Shown here piece by piece: positions 11,079-23,596 of a DNA stretch of 38,254 bases. The notes under the pieces are model-generated. The model did no database searches, was not told where the DNA came from, and saw nothing but the letters and a program-made list of their open reading frames with translations. The stretch spans positions 27,222 to 65,475 of the forward strand of contig NW_020170443.1 in NCBI RefSeq assembly GCF_000524195.1, read 5' to 3'. Source of the stretch: Echinococcus granulosus. Taxonomy: Eukaryota; Platyhelminthes; Cestoda; Cyclophyllidea; Taeniidae. The translations under genes and the position numbers were made by a program. How positions within the stretch are numbered: position 1 is the first letter of the stretch; each line of letters starts with the position of its first letter.

Positions 11079-12999
11079 CTAGGAGGCGGACAACAGCTTC
11101 TCGATGTCCTTCGTCATATCCTTCAGAAGAAAGAGAAGTGAGTGAGAACTCAGCTATGCTAACCAACCAACTAATTCAGGTATTTAACGCCTCTTTACTG
11201 GAGTCATCAAACTCTGTCTCAAAGGGATTGGATGGGTTTGAAATAAGAAAGCAGGTGTAAGACGTTTACATTATTTACTCCTTGCCAGCCAATCCGACTG
11301 ACCAAGTGTGAAAACAGTTTGCGCCATATCAGAACAAGGAACCGCCTGCCATGTGACCAACTACCCTCTAATGCTCTGGTGGTAAATAACTTAAGCAGGA
11401 AATTACGATTTTTTAAACCTGCAGTTTCCGACTCGAAAATACCCTTATTTTTGGGTTACTGCAGGTAACCATCCGATGGAGCAATTCGCTAAAACTCGGA
11501 ATACCCACAGACGACCCGTTGGCCAATTGGATTGCATTCCAAGAGAAGATTTCTCTTGGTGATTTTAATCTTAAACAGGCGAGAATCCAGATGGAAGAAT
11601 AGTGGATGATACTAAAGAACCCAGCTGGTAAAGCAGCTTGATGTTTGGAAAATAATCTGCACATTAATTATCTGATGTAGTGAAAGCAACCAAACGACTT
11701 TTAGCGAAATGTTGGGAATAAACAGGACTTCATCATGAATATCTTCAGAATAAGCTTAACAATAGACATGCGATTCAATGTTTAGGCGTTTACGTTGTTT
11801 ACAAGCATAAACAAAGCGGGAACAGTTGTTTATTCCAAATTGAACTTAGTATCTTCGCAGTTTAGGAGGAAAAGAAAACTAGGTGGATGGGAACTAGACG
11901 GCATTTAGAATAACGTGAAGGATCACTTTTAGGTGGTTGGTGGGAAAGTGGAAATGATTGATGTTGTAAGATAATAAAATCCACAACATCAATGTACTTA
12001 GTCAACAAAAAGCAATTAAACAAAAACGCATTCAATTACCTCAGGATCAGTAGTCGGGGAGTAGCGCTTGTAGGGGATGCCATTTCTATCGATGAGGAAC
12101 TTCGTGAAGTTCCATTTTATACTACTGCAAAGGTAAAGAAACACAAAGTTCATTTCAGAAACAAAATGCGCGTGATTGCAAATGACCTAGTAAGAAATTA
12201 AACAAACCCCAAGGTAAGATTTGTAACTACGTCAAATTACAGTGGAGGCTGACATGATAATCCAATTTATGCGCTAGCTACACCACTTTTAAGGGAAAAT
12301 CCACCACCCTAATCTAAATGCTTCACTCTTCTGGTACAGCAATGACTGTCACTGATTTTTGGAAACCTTCTCATAACATGATGAGGCAAGACTCTGTGCG
12401 GCTATTTATCATGAAGTGGTAGGAAACAAGCTGCATGCTAGTGATGCTAGATGCACCACAATTATGCAACGCTGGTAGTAAACGGATTAAAGAAAGGTCG
12501 CAGTTTACTTGGTGAGCGTCCCCTTAAGAGTCTTTTGGAGGTAAATAAAAAGGGGCAAGGCATCGGGACCATTGACATCAACCTTGCTGAAGAAGTCGAA
12601 TGTGAGTCCAAATTTGTTTCGCGCGGCTTCCTTGATTTCAGCGTTGGTTCCCGGTTCCTAGAAGCACAATTTGCTTATAGTAAACAATTTGACAGGATTT
12701 CAACATTCGGAAAGTACTAACACACCTGATTGCGGAATTGGTTACAGGGAAAGGCGAGAATCCTAAGGCCCTGGCTGCTATATTTGGTATACAGATCTTG
12801 CAGCTGGGCATAGTTTTTCTTAGTCAAGCCTCATAGAGTGGCAACGTTAACGACAATGACCACATTCCCCCTGAAAGGCAAAACGGGGATGACTGTAGAA
12901 AGAGCAAGTATGATAAACAAACCTGTATTTCCCCATGGAAACGTTGTTCCCATCGATATCCAGCGCATCGAATGTGTAGAATTCAGCTTCGTTCGAAGC
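11079..12999 (-). CDS. Selenocysteine glutathione peroxidase, GPX4 (phospholipid hydroperoxide) type; first exon not resolved
   Basis: Reduces lipid hydroperoxides with glutathione. Exons in transcript order: 12923-12999, 12726-12870, 12509-12657, 12040-12124, 11079-11120 (TAG at 11081-11079). All junctions are GT-AG and phase-consistent, giving 165 residues. Introns are 52, 68, 384 and 919 nt. Conserved pieces: [103 protein letters not shown]. The catalytic tetrad is complete: Sec39, Gln74, Trp128, Asn129. The loop that makes GPX1 tetrameric is absent, so it is GPX4-like and probably monomeric. The Sec codon is TGA. The upstream exon must end in phase 0. One candidate is an ATG at 13156-13154 directly followed by GTGGGT, giving Met before ASNEAEF, but I cannot confirm it or exclude a targeting peptide. 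Confidence 0.94.
12831..12833 (-). other. In-frame UGA selenocysteine codon of GPX
   Basis: TGA on the minus strand between CTA (Leu) and GGC (Gly), in the context NVATL-U-GLT, exactly where GPX4 enzymes carry the catalytic selenocysteine. The frame continues past it for 126 residues of clear GPX homology across four exons. Together with the SECIS at 10951-10998 this argues for recoding, not a nonsense mutation. Confidence 0.92.
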
Positions 13000-15127
13000 C
13001 TAGTAAAATATGCAGACAAAATTGCAATCACATGGCAATGCAAGTGGTAGCGTTAAAAATGAAAGCATGATTCTTACGCAGCAAGTAAATAGGCATATTT
13101 CGCGTATGGTTAAAAATTTTGTCACAAAACAATGAACCTGTGTGGAAACCCACCATCTTGTAGAATTGCGGGAAAACGAAGCTACAAGGCTTATTAAGAA
13201 GGAGACGACCTTGAAAGCGCAGAAAGGAAAACATTGGGGTGTGTGCTATTTTAAAGCATATTTAAATGGAAGTGAACAGCTTTAAAATGTTTATACAAAA
13301 GGTATAAAAATTAGAGCACAAAATTCGCATTGTCTAGATTCAAAAGTTTTTTTCAAAAACAACGGGTTAATGTAAACATTTAAAGCCAATAACAAAATTC
13401 ATACATAGCATTTTGGAGAACATTGCGTTAGATAAGCTCTAAAGGCAAAAAATTTTTTAAATTTAAAAAAGTGATCATTAGAGTTGCTTTTTTTGTTACT
13501 CTAACCCCGATATTTCCCTGAGATAAAAACTTCCAGTCCTAAAGTTTGTTATTATAATTCCTTTAACCAAAATAAGAACGAATAAATGTTCAGTATAGTC
13601 ATTCTAGACTTTTTAATAGCAAAAGAAGACATGCCACTCGATTAGAATGTATATATTTAACATTGAGAAGGGGCTGGGGTAATTAGCATACACGAGAACC
13701 CAGCTTACTCGGTGAGGGTGCAATGACCATGGCACATGGCAGACCCTTGCCGGAACCGAGGGCTTAGCAGACAACGCATTACATCCAGCACCCACAAGTT
13801 TTAGCACAAACTCCAGTAACATGAAAATTGTTAAGTTTCATTGACTGCAATCTGGATCTTGCAAATTGTTAAAGCTTCTTAGCGTGCGTAAACCTGAGAG
13901 TGTCTACCGACTGCTTTTGACTGCTAATTAAAAGGTCACAGTATTAAACTTATTTTTGCATCTATTGTCGTAGGAAAAATGTAAAAACATTCACCAGCTT
14001 TTATTTATATCACTTCTATTTACGCACTAGAGAGGTTGTAGGAAGTGTCGAATCCTTACACACGACTCGAGCTGTCAGGTAGATGTGAGATGTTGACTTA
14101 TACGGCTTTATGCGATTTGGTCAAATAACAAAAATAAACATTTCGGTGCTAAAATAAAGTCTATCTAGTTCAACTCTGCCATTTGATTCACTAACAGAGA
14201 GTCAACGAAAGTTATATCTTGTATTTTGTTAGATTTATGAGCTATTTCTTTAAGCCATTAGAACACTAGTGTAATAAACTTATGTATTTTTCAGTGCAAA
14301 ATCCGGTGGCATTTGTCCTTCTCCAAGGCACTCCTGAGGACTTCCAGTCAGGACCCAGGTCTTCCTTAAAGTGGTCGAAAGGCAAAGCAGTACGGCAGAA
14401 TATGCAGTAATGCCTTAGAGAAGTGCAGCGACTACTGGTATAGGCCGGGTCCTATTTCCCCTAGCCAAAGAAAAATCGGCGGAGGCGTAAGTGTCTGTGT
14501 AATCAAACGCAAAATTAAGCAGATTGACCAAGGACTTCTATGCTTTAAAGATGCTTACAAAATTGTTCCGACCAATAGCTCAAACTCCTTAAATAATAAT
14601 TTACCAGTAAACATTTGGGTGTTACATTTCTCACAAATCAGCAAGTTTTTGTAAAATTAAAATTTTTGCCTTTAGGCATAAATCGATTATCGAATCTTTA
14701 CAATTTTACTATGGCACTTGATTCTGCCAGGACATTTGCGTCGAATGATTTCTACCCCTTGACAGACCTTGGAGAACACGACCTAGTTAGTTGTGTCCTT
14801 TAATTGGTTATTAGAGTATGGTGATTGTCTGGGTTGCGCTGCTCGACACATGGTAGGGGCTTGCATGCTTTGCTATAATGAAGTCAGGGTGATACCTTAT
14901 GCTTGGGTTGTATAAATTGGCACTGTTTTTACCAAATTTACCATGGAAATCCCTAGTTGCTCACATTGACCGACTGGACTACATTCAAATGCAGAGTCTA
15001 CACGAAAAGATCCCTTTCATAGTTTTGTTCATTATACTTGTTAAAATATGCTCGGGCTGTTCTTCGGTTGGATACCACGCTTCTTCGCATATCTTTGTCA
15101 CTCAATTTATCTGGTTTTACTCAGATA
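13000..15127. other. Interval between divergent GPX (minus) and URB1 (plus); first GPX exon and promoters expected here
   Basis: A+T-rich, with no recognisable gene. It should contain the start of GPX and both promoters, but I see no decisive TATA box or initiator. A second possible GPX start is an ATG at 13822-13820 (MLLEFVLKL, then GTGGGT, phase 0). A patch at about 14293-14480 is open on both strands (plus NPVAFVLLQGTPEDFQSG; minus CRTALPFDHFKEDLGPDWKS) behind a good plus-strand acceptor at 14292-14293. It matches nothing I know and may be a repeat fragment. Confidence 0.4.
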
Positions 15128-18100
15128 ATGGTGAAGAATTACAAAATTCCTTCAGTTGAGTTTGATGTCCCCCCAAAACGGCGTAAAACGTCCCGATTTT
15201 CTGAGTTAACATCTGATCCAACCAGTAAGTAGTGGGTATTTCCTTAACTTCCCCTCCCCTAGGTTTGGCGTTTTTCCTCAAAAAGATAGAGGCGGAGGAA
15301 GAAGACATCATCAAAGAATACTTATCTGAGTCAAGTGGTGAGGAGCTACTGTTACTGCTAGAAACGGGCTATGAACGAAAGTCAAACGAGGTGAGTGTCT
15401 GCGTTTGCAATTCCGATAGATTATACACTCCTTTTTCAACTAGTTGGCAGTGATTCTCAAAGTCCTGGCCACGATCATCGTCCGAGCCCGGACGGACCTC
15501 ACCGATCTGTTTGCAGACACTGGACGACGATTAGCTGAGGGTGTGCTAGAAGATGCTCCACTAGCAGCATGCTTGCGCGCTCTCAAACCTCAGAGCAGTG
15601 CAGAAGCTGCCAAGGCTTCGCTTCAACTGCTCGCAGCTGTGGTCTCAACAGATCCCGTTTTCCTGGGTCGTGGTCTCGTTCGCAGTGTCGATTTCGAACA
15701 TCCTGATTGGGTGCAGGTTTCACGTAGACGTAACATCAAAGATCCCACTGATGTTCGTACCTGTTTTATCAACTTTATCGCCTCCTTCCTTGTTTCCAAT
15801 AACAATCTTCTCATTCGTGAACTGCTGGAATCCAAGAGTACGTCTAATAACCAGTGTTCCGAAGCGTTTTTCCTTAGCTTTTCTTGAATTTGAGGGACTG
15901 ACCGATTACTTTGGCGCTACCTGGTCTGCTGCTTTTCTTCAAACTAGCTTCTTTTATCATAGATTCGATTGCACTGCTGATATCGGAGTGCTTCACAGAC
16001 AAACCACAAAACGTGTTGTTAATCCTAACTCTACTTCGCACAAGCATTTGTGAGAATGCGACAGTGAGTAAAACCATAAAAATGCGGATATTTACAAGGG
16101 CAGCACTAAAACAGCTAGCCTATCTCTATGCATATCGGGGTGAGGCCCTGTCAAAGAAAGTGGCCTTATCTCGTTCTGACGCCGAGGTGGATGCTCACTC
16201 TGTGGAACTTGTCCGACAAGCACTTCACAGGCTCCTTCTCCCTCTCACATCTTCTCCTCTCATTGGTCTTGTATTTCGTGAGCGCGCCTACCTTGAAGGC
16301 GGGTTAGTTTTTGAGCAAACAAAGTGTTTACGGCCACCAATCCCCTCCAATTAAACTTCTTTTTTGCTATTTCAGAAAGCAGAACGAGCACCTGCTCTCG
16401 TTTCTCTTCTCGCCCCCAATGGACAGTGCATTCACGGATGAGATGAGACGGGAGCTGGTTGCCAATTGTCTGCTCGCCTGCCCAGCTCTTTTGCCCGCGT
16501 ATTTGACTCATTGGACGGCCTCCATGGTACCGCGCGATTCGGAAAATTGGCACAATCTCATGGCATTTGTTAATCAGGTGGGTTTCCATACTTTAATGAA
16601 TTTGCAAAATGATCATCGTCTGTTGTTGGAGTGATATCATTTGCTGTAAGTAGGTTCGCCGAAATCGGTAGTCTCGTGGTTTCGATCAATATCCGGGCTG
16701 CTTCGGAAGTCCTAGTAAAATTAAAAATCCCTCAAATAAATATGGAAAAACCGACATACTGACTGTGTTTATGTTGCTCTGTAATATCAAGAAATGTTGA
16801 CAGCTACTCGGAGAGATTTTAGGCGAATAGAAGGGATGAGGGTGAGGGTGAAGATTTCTCCCTCCCTTTTCATTTCTAGAGTGTACATCTTGCAAATAAA
16901 TTCTCTGGCAGTATTATGCCTTACATTGCGTCGTGAGGCCATGCGTTAGTCCCGGTTGTTGTTTCTGGAGAAGTTTTCTTGCCCACGTGCGAGCGGTTGG
17001 ATGTCATCCGTGATTGTTTTGTTTTTTGGGCAATTGCGTCATCTGCTGTCCACTCCATACACACAACAGCCACAGTCTTCTGGAGGTGAAGTGATGTGTG
17101 CCCTAAGAGTGTGCTAAATAGATAGTTTCGGAAAAAAAATAATTTGTTTGCTTAGTGAACAGTTAAAAAGGGTGTGAATATGCAAAAAGGTGGAAATATT
17201 TTCTAAGCAATGTGCCTTTTTAAAACCTGAACTGCTTTTAAATCGCATCCTATCTAATAAAGTGAAAATTTATGCTTGCAAAGTCCCAGATTGTTCTTCT
17301 GAGTCACAGTTTTGGTGCTTTGCTTTTGCCCATCAATGCTCAATTTTCGTCCTCATAACAACGGATTTTTGACGACTTCATCATGTTCCCTCATTTACTT
17401 TTTTCATTTAATGCTAATCCAAGGTTTACTTCATCATACCAGAAGGGTCGTTTTTGTGTCAGGACTATATTTAAAAAAATAAATTTGGATCGGTTTCATC
17501 TGCAAACGCATTGTCAAGATAAAAAAAAAAAACAACTTTAACAGGGAGAAGCTTCTGGGTGGGAAAGTTTGGTGCCTGTAGGGAATGATCAGATTTCGTG
17601 CTTCAGTTGTCGCAGTTGATTTTTCTACATTTTAGCTTTTTTTCATGTTTCAAAATCACCTGGTTAATCGTGTCTCCCAACTGCTGGAATTGTCTCAAGA
17701 CATGGCTCAGTTTGTTCAAGGCGTCTCCGATATCTGCCTACCTCCGTTGGGTATCGCTGAAGTTCTGCATTCTGCTTTTCAGGTTTGCATTCACAGTCCT
17801 CTCCTCTCTACTTCCAAATGATTGGCTTTTTATAGTGCATTGTCATTCTCTTTCCATCAGCATGAAAGTAAATCGGTTACTAAGGCAGCAAATACTATCT
17901 ACAGGACCCTTAGACAGAATCTGGTTCTCTTTCTGACTTGGCTTCACACAACCGAGGAACTGAAAACTAAGGGTGCTACACCCAAACCCATTATCCAATC
18001 CATTTCCAAGATCCTTTTGGAACGTGTCCTCGTCGATAAATGGCTGCAGAGGTTTTCCAAAACCCTACAAAAAGAGCACACTGATGTGTCACTTCTGAAG

Positions 18101-21100
18101 GACCAAATCCTTCCACCTACTGAGGAGCAAGAAGAAGAAGAAGAAGTAGAGGGAAAAGATGAAGAATCTGAAGGTTTGCGATCACTAATTTCCACTTCAT
18201 TCTTCGTAGATTCCAAAAAAGTGTCAAGTCCGGAGGCCGTAATAGCTACTCTATCGAAAAGTAGGCTTTTATTTTCAATCTCTAAAAGTCGTCGTTATTT
18301 TTAGAGTTTCAGTCAAGACTTTTGATGTTGCACAAGCTGTCTCAGAATCCCGAAACAGAGGTGACAGAAAGAGAGCTTGTGAAGTTACTCAAGATTTGGC
18401 CTCAGTTGGCCCCCACTTGTCTCAAGTAAGTAATGCTACTGTTTTTTTTTATGGCAACCTTCCTCCAGGACCTACTGGCACCACGCCGTTGTCTTAAATT
18501 GTATGGCAGCGGCTGTTCGTTTGCTCTCGCGAAGCACTTCCAAGAGCGGTTGGGTGGAGGGTGAAAAAAATGAATGTGTCAGCGAAAAGATCTCCCCATG
18601 TCCTAAACACCTCCTCAAGCTCATTTCCACCAATCGTGTGTTTAAATTGATTCTCCTTGAGAAGCCGTTAAATGAGGAGTTTGCCACAGTTCCACTGACT
18701 CCACTTAAAAGTAGGCTAGAAAATTATCTGCCTTCATTGTTATTTGACTCAATTGTAGCCGCGCTGGTCAATCTACTTCTTGCTCTTGCTGAGGTTGATC
18801 CAAAGACCACGGCGGCGGAAATTCCTCTACTCTCCATTTTAGCTGCTTATCGTAGCAGTTTATCAGTTTGCGGTAAGTAGAACCCCCACGTAGACCTCTT
18901 CATCTCGTTTTTAGACCGATTCTTGTTGCAGCTAATCTACATACTTGACCTCGGTGGATACTCAATATCAAGCATTTGGTAGATCAGTTAAATGGATCTA
19001 AGGCCGTTTTTTGCTAGGGGAATGTCGACCCAGAGTGTAATTTGGGGTGATCGTCTCGCCGATCACTATCGATTCGGTGAGACACTGGGTGAGGCACCAC
19101 AATTATGGCGTGAGTTGAATCCAGGCGCTTTCCTTAATGTCCTGGACAAGGATAAGCTGTTGAGTAGTGCCCTCTCATTTCCTGTTACTCGTCGGTGTTT
19201 GGTAAGCTTTGCTATTGCAGGGAAGAGTTGGCTTAGATGAGTTTTATCTAAAATGTGTCATTCTGTTTCAATGCCGTCTTTGAGTCGCCCTGTGTTTTCC
19301 ATAGGCTCGATCCATGAATGTGGAAGGTGTAAATCTGGATCACAATCACTATGATCCATGCTTCCTTCTCCCGCTGTTTCTTCAATACCTCTCTTCTGGT
19401 GAGTTTCATTTTGATTTGTTTGATTGGATGAATGACTAAGTGGGCAAATGAACGAGTCGGCGATCTAGTGAGTGAATGGATGAATGAGATGCTGAGGGAT
19501 TGGATTTGTAATTGACAGTACCTAGGAGCAAGCTTCCGCCCTGCATGACTTCCTTTTCCATTCCACTTTCTAACTCTCTGTTCTATTTCGTACAGGCTCA
19601 TGTGATTAAGCGATGTCGAGGAAAGGTGACAATAGCTTAGGAAAAGCGAGGGCTTACCTCTCTCCTCTCATCATCAAGCGCAAATCTTTCAGCAGTTAGA
19701 TTTTGCGGTATTAGCGAGGTCCTGCTTGGTTTTGTCGGGGCGGGACCATCTTCCCACTGATTAACTGATCATACCTGTTTCTAAGGGCTAAGTTTTTGTT
19801 GACAGGATGGAGTTGTGCGATGTCGAGTAGTCAGACCCCAGACAAATCTGTTTGACCTTGAGGAATTGCGTCTATAACCTAGCCCACCTACAAAGTAGGC
19901 ATAGCTTTTGGGGGGTATGAAGTAGTGGACGACTTAGAAGTGTTTAGAGGGGTGGTATGCGGATCTTCCGGGTACACCCTGTGATACAAAGGCAGCTTCT
20001 CTTTACTAGTCAGTCAGCCAACCAAAAGCAGCACAAAACGGTGTGCTTTTAAAAGGTGAAAGAGGTGGGGAAATCTACGGCACTTGTGGACCTTATTTTC
20101 ATCTGTTAATGCTTACACCTGCCTCTCCTTTTGGTCGACTGACAATGTGTAGCTAAGTGAGTGTCTAATCAAGTGGGATTTTTAATACTCAATTTATTTC
20201 GGCCTCACCTCCCGTCTGTAGATGAGGCACAGGAAGAACTGCAACCCAGTCGCGTGGATATACGCGGCTTTTACACTCGCAACTGCCTCGCCTTTGTGGT
20301 CGGTGCCCTCTCCAGCTACTCACGAAACATTCGTGGACTTGCAAAGTCCGTTATTGCGCAATTTCGACTCCTCTCAGAGGCCTGGAAACCCACCAAAACC
20401 CCCTCAATCCCAATGTCTGTCGCTGTCATGAAACAGTTTCCAGAACGTGTTCAGGTAAGTTGACGATGGTACAGAGCAACCGCAGCTGCAGAGTTTCTTA
20501 TTGTCTAAAATATTCCCTAAGGCGTTGAAGGTTACAGACCCAAGAGCGTATTTGCCATAAATTTGTGGAAGGGTTGGAAGACTATCTGAAAGGGGGAAAA
20601 TTGGATAAACTCCCTTATTTTAGGCAAATATTATGTTGCTACGTTCCTTACCCCCCCCCCCCCCCTACTTGACTGTTATCTCCGTAGTCACTCTTCTGTT
20701 TCAGGCGTTGATAGTTTTTGGTACACTGTTGTAGTATGTATTGATGAATTAAGACCTTTGTCAGTCGAATTGCATCGTGGTATTCACTTAGGCCTAGATC
20801 GTATACCAACCGCTTCAATTGAGGACATTTACCTAAAAGCCACACCCTTGTTCTCATTTCAATACTCTAAACGAAATAGCTTCTATTCATTCTACTCTTG
20901 CCATAATTCCACACGGTTTCAATGGCTACTTTCTTCTACCAGTCTGCAGTATCCAGTCAACGAAGTTAAGATTTCCATCACCAGTGCAGCCTGTGAGCTA
21001 CGAAATATGCGAGCCTTGAGTAAGATGTAAACTGGTGGAATCTCAGCATGGACACCCCAAGCTAGTAGTCTGCCATCTCTTGGTCGAAAAGTTGCAAAAA

Positions 21101-23596
21101 TTATCAATTTTCTTCACTTTGGGTAGCTGAATTTCATGCTGGACACCCTGCGGAATAGTTTGAGCACCAAGGCGGGTGAGTTGGGTGGAGGGCCACGGCG
21201 TGCGGTGCTCTTTGGCTCACGAGCGGACACCTCCTTTCGGCTGTCTCGAGTCCATGCTAACTTCTTCATCCACTCTCTGGGGATGCTCACGAAACCTGGT
21301 GCGTCCATCTTTAATTGTCTCACTCTTATGCCTTTCATGCTTTTAAACGAATTATTTCGGTTTATATTTGGTGAACTGTTGTAGGATTACCTCTTCCCCA
21401 TTTCTTTCTGCTTTTCTATTCTAAAACGGTTCGATGTTGAGGAAAAAGTGTGAGCTCACCTCAAATAATCCTTTTTTTATTGTTTTCAAATGACCCAAAT
21501 GCCGTGGGTTTACAACCTCGAACTCATCAAATTTTGACTGGTTTGCATTAAAAAAGGAGGGGGGTACCGGTATGTCTGTAGATTTCGTCCAAACTAAATC
21601 TACCAAATCTCCTTCAGCTTGTTTTGCTTAACTTTTTTTTGTCTGGTTTGGTGCGATCCGATTTCTCTGCATCCTTTTTTCTGTGTTCAGAACATAGGAT
21701 GTACGAGGTGTTCTGGAACACTTACATGGCAAAACCGGCCATTGATTTGGGCACAGTTCCCGATTTCATACGAATCATGTACTCGGTTCACAAAGATGTA
21801 AGTGAACCAATTCATTGTAGCTGTATTCCTCATCGCCTTTGTGTTTTCCTAAATGGAAAATTGTTTTCGTATTCAAGTTCTGTGCGCATACATCCATCTG
21901 TCCCGTGTCCATCCACCCTGTCAAGCTCTCTGGACGATGTAACACTAACACTTTTACCTTTTCATCACTACTTTTGTAGAATTACCACGAAATTGCAATA
22001 ATAGTAGATTCTACCACCACTAACTTTGATTTTCCCGTCGGATCACTTATGCAGCACGTAGATAAATTTCAAGAACAAAGTCATCCACCATAGGACAGCT
22101 TTTTTCGTCCAAATAAATTAGGCACTGTCACCTTCGTACGTCTCAATCAACCATGCAAATTTGGGGTAGCAGGCCATCCATTATTTTACATCATTAATGC
22201 GGCTGCTAGCTACTGCCACCTTCTTCCCTTTGTCTCTGCAGTTTCGTGTTGAACGGCAGTGGATGGTGAAACTTTGTGCTGACAGTCTCAATGATACCTC
22301 AGACTACCTGTTGTTGGAGAAATCTCGAGTCTACAAGTACTGCCTTCTGTTATATGCTGATCCTGGCGTCGATACCACCACTCAGGTTGGAAGCCACTTG
22401 CTTATTTGTAATTTGAATGCACAATTGCCTTGTTAAAGCATGCGTAGACAGGATTTGTTATGTTGACACTGTCGTTCCAAAATGCAATTACCCTCATGTC
22501 AAGCACATCTTCAACGTTTCACTCTGACGAACTGTCATAAGTTGATAGGAAACCCGCATTAAATAAAAAAACTTGGACGTCACACATACGTGACACCAAT
22601 AGCTAATGTGTCAATCTGAAGTTGATGTCGCTATCTATCCTCACTTCTCCTATGCGTAATCAGCTTTTGGCCAGTTGAGCTCATATTTACCTTTGTGATT
22701 TGAAAAGCAGGCTTTTCTGTCATTTGATCGGGTAAGTCTTTCAAGGTATGATTGCCATAAGTTGTCATGCCTATGCGGAAATTTAACACATTCATTTATT
22801 CTCCCATTTGTGTGTTTAATTCGTAATTATAGTACAATTTCCCACTCATTCGTCGATGGCTCAATTTCCATTTACTTTGCCCCTAAATCGTATTTTTTGA
22901 CGTCATGTTGCTGAATTCATTTCAGTAGCATTACTTGGAAGTGTTCGCTTTTGCGACATGTGATCCTTACCTATTCATGATTGCTGGTCGCACCAAATCG
23001 TGTGGCAAACATTATGGTTGAGCTAATACTGATCAAAATGAATATGTAATTAGAGGAAGTTTAGCATTCCATAAGTCGTGATTACCCTTTCTTTCCCCAC
23101 CTCTAGATTCAAATTCTTCGTCTCCTGACCGCCACCACAAGGATCCCACGAGCATGTCACGCTTTGACGCGCTTTCATGCTTTTCCGTTGTGGTTATTTC
23201 GACATGCTCTCTCGACTACGTAAGTGCCCTCCTTTCCCTTCCCTTCTTGAGTTTCTTTTATGTACAAATATTTCGAATTGTTTGTTTCTTTTAGCCATTC
23301 CCCATCCCTGTGCTACTTCTTCACTATCATTTCGCAGATGATAGCGGCATTCGAGGAGACAAAGGAGGCATCGCCATGTCTTTCCATGCTCCGACTCCTT
23401 GATACAACCTTCAGGTCGGCCCATAACCATCGGTTTTTGGATTTGCTTTTGTGCATTTACTGGGGGAAGGGGAGGGGAGACCTTCAAGATGGTCATCATT
23501 TTTTTTTCTTTTGTCACTATTAATTTTCTTTGTTGCAGAAAAATGCACGACGAATCTACGTTTACTAAGCGGAGGATAAAGCGCATTACTGCTTGA
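15128..23596 (+). CDS. URB1: URB1/NPA1, nucleolar pre-ribosome-associated protein 1 homolog
   Basis: Nucleolar helical-repeat scaffold needed for early 60S subunit assembly. Exons: 15128-15224, 15263-15390, 15444-15837, 15948-16302, 16376-16577, 17636-17782, 17861-18173, 18210-18260, 18305-18425, 18469-18872, 18915-18978, 19003-19201, 19305-19398, 20222-20454, 21127-21298, 21691-21797, 22242-22385, 23107-23219, 23295-23414, 23539-23596. All are phase-consistent; about 1171 aa against 2271 in human, so a compact form. The start MVKNYKIPSVEFDVPPKRRK is basic, like a nuclear/nucleolar signal. Family landmarks: NPA1 N-domain (IKDPTDVRTCFINFIASFL, TIKMRIFTRAALKQLAYLY), then HYDPCFLLPLFLQYL, LDTLRNSLSTKA, RMYEVFWNTYMAKPAIDLG, VPDFIRIMYSVHKD. 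An acidic stretch, EEQEEEEEVEGKDEESEG, ends at the 36-nt intron. The acceptor at 15946-15947 is the least certain join, and 18711-18758 could be a further in-frame intron. Confidence 0.9.
18174..18209 (+). other. 36-nt mini-intron in URB1
   Basis: Runs from GTTTGC to TTCTTCGTAG, right after the acidic stretch. It is a multiple of three and has no stop codon, so the message would stay open if it were retained (12 extra residues, LRSLISTSFFVD). A 44-nt intron (18261-18304) follows one short exon later and must be removed, because the frame stops inside it. Confidence 0.6.
19424..19492. repeat. Degenerate tetranucleotide repeat in a URB1 intron
   Basis: Tandem-like runs of TGAATGA/GGATGAATGA in the intron 19399-20221, resembling a worn version of the ATGG array at the window end. 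The rest of this intron shows no gene. Confidence 0.4.
20651..20665 (+). repeat. Poly-C run of 15 in a URB1 intron
   Basis: Fifteen consecutive C within the intron 20455-21126. The opposite strand is poly-G, able to form quadruplex-like structures and prone to length error in assembly. Confidence 0.8.

Noticed and set aside
12831..13043. A minus-strand frame ending in NVATL as a separate short protein
   Set aside because: Only its last 13 residues are a real exon (GPX); the rest is intron and another exon read out of frame, and its stop is the Sec codon.
13660..13820. snRNA-like look (TTAGCAT, hairpin-prone GC-rich segment)
   Set aside because: The order and spacing do not match U1, U2, U4, U5 or U6 landmarks, and I found no spliced-leader motif.
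15911..16354. A 147-codon plus-strand frame beginning near 15911 as its own gene
   Set aside because: It carries URB1 homology from about 15948 onward and joins in phase to the exon ending at 15837; the upstream part is intron.
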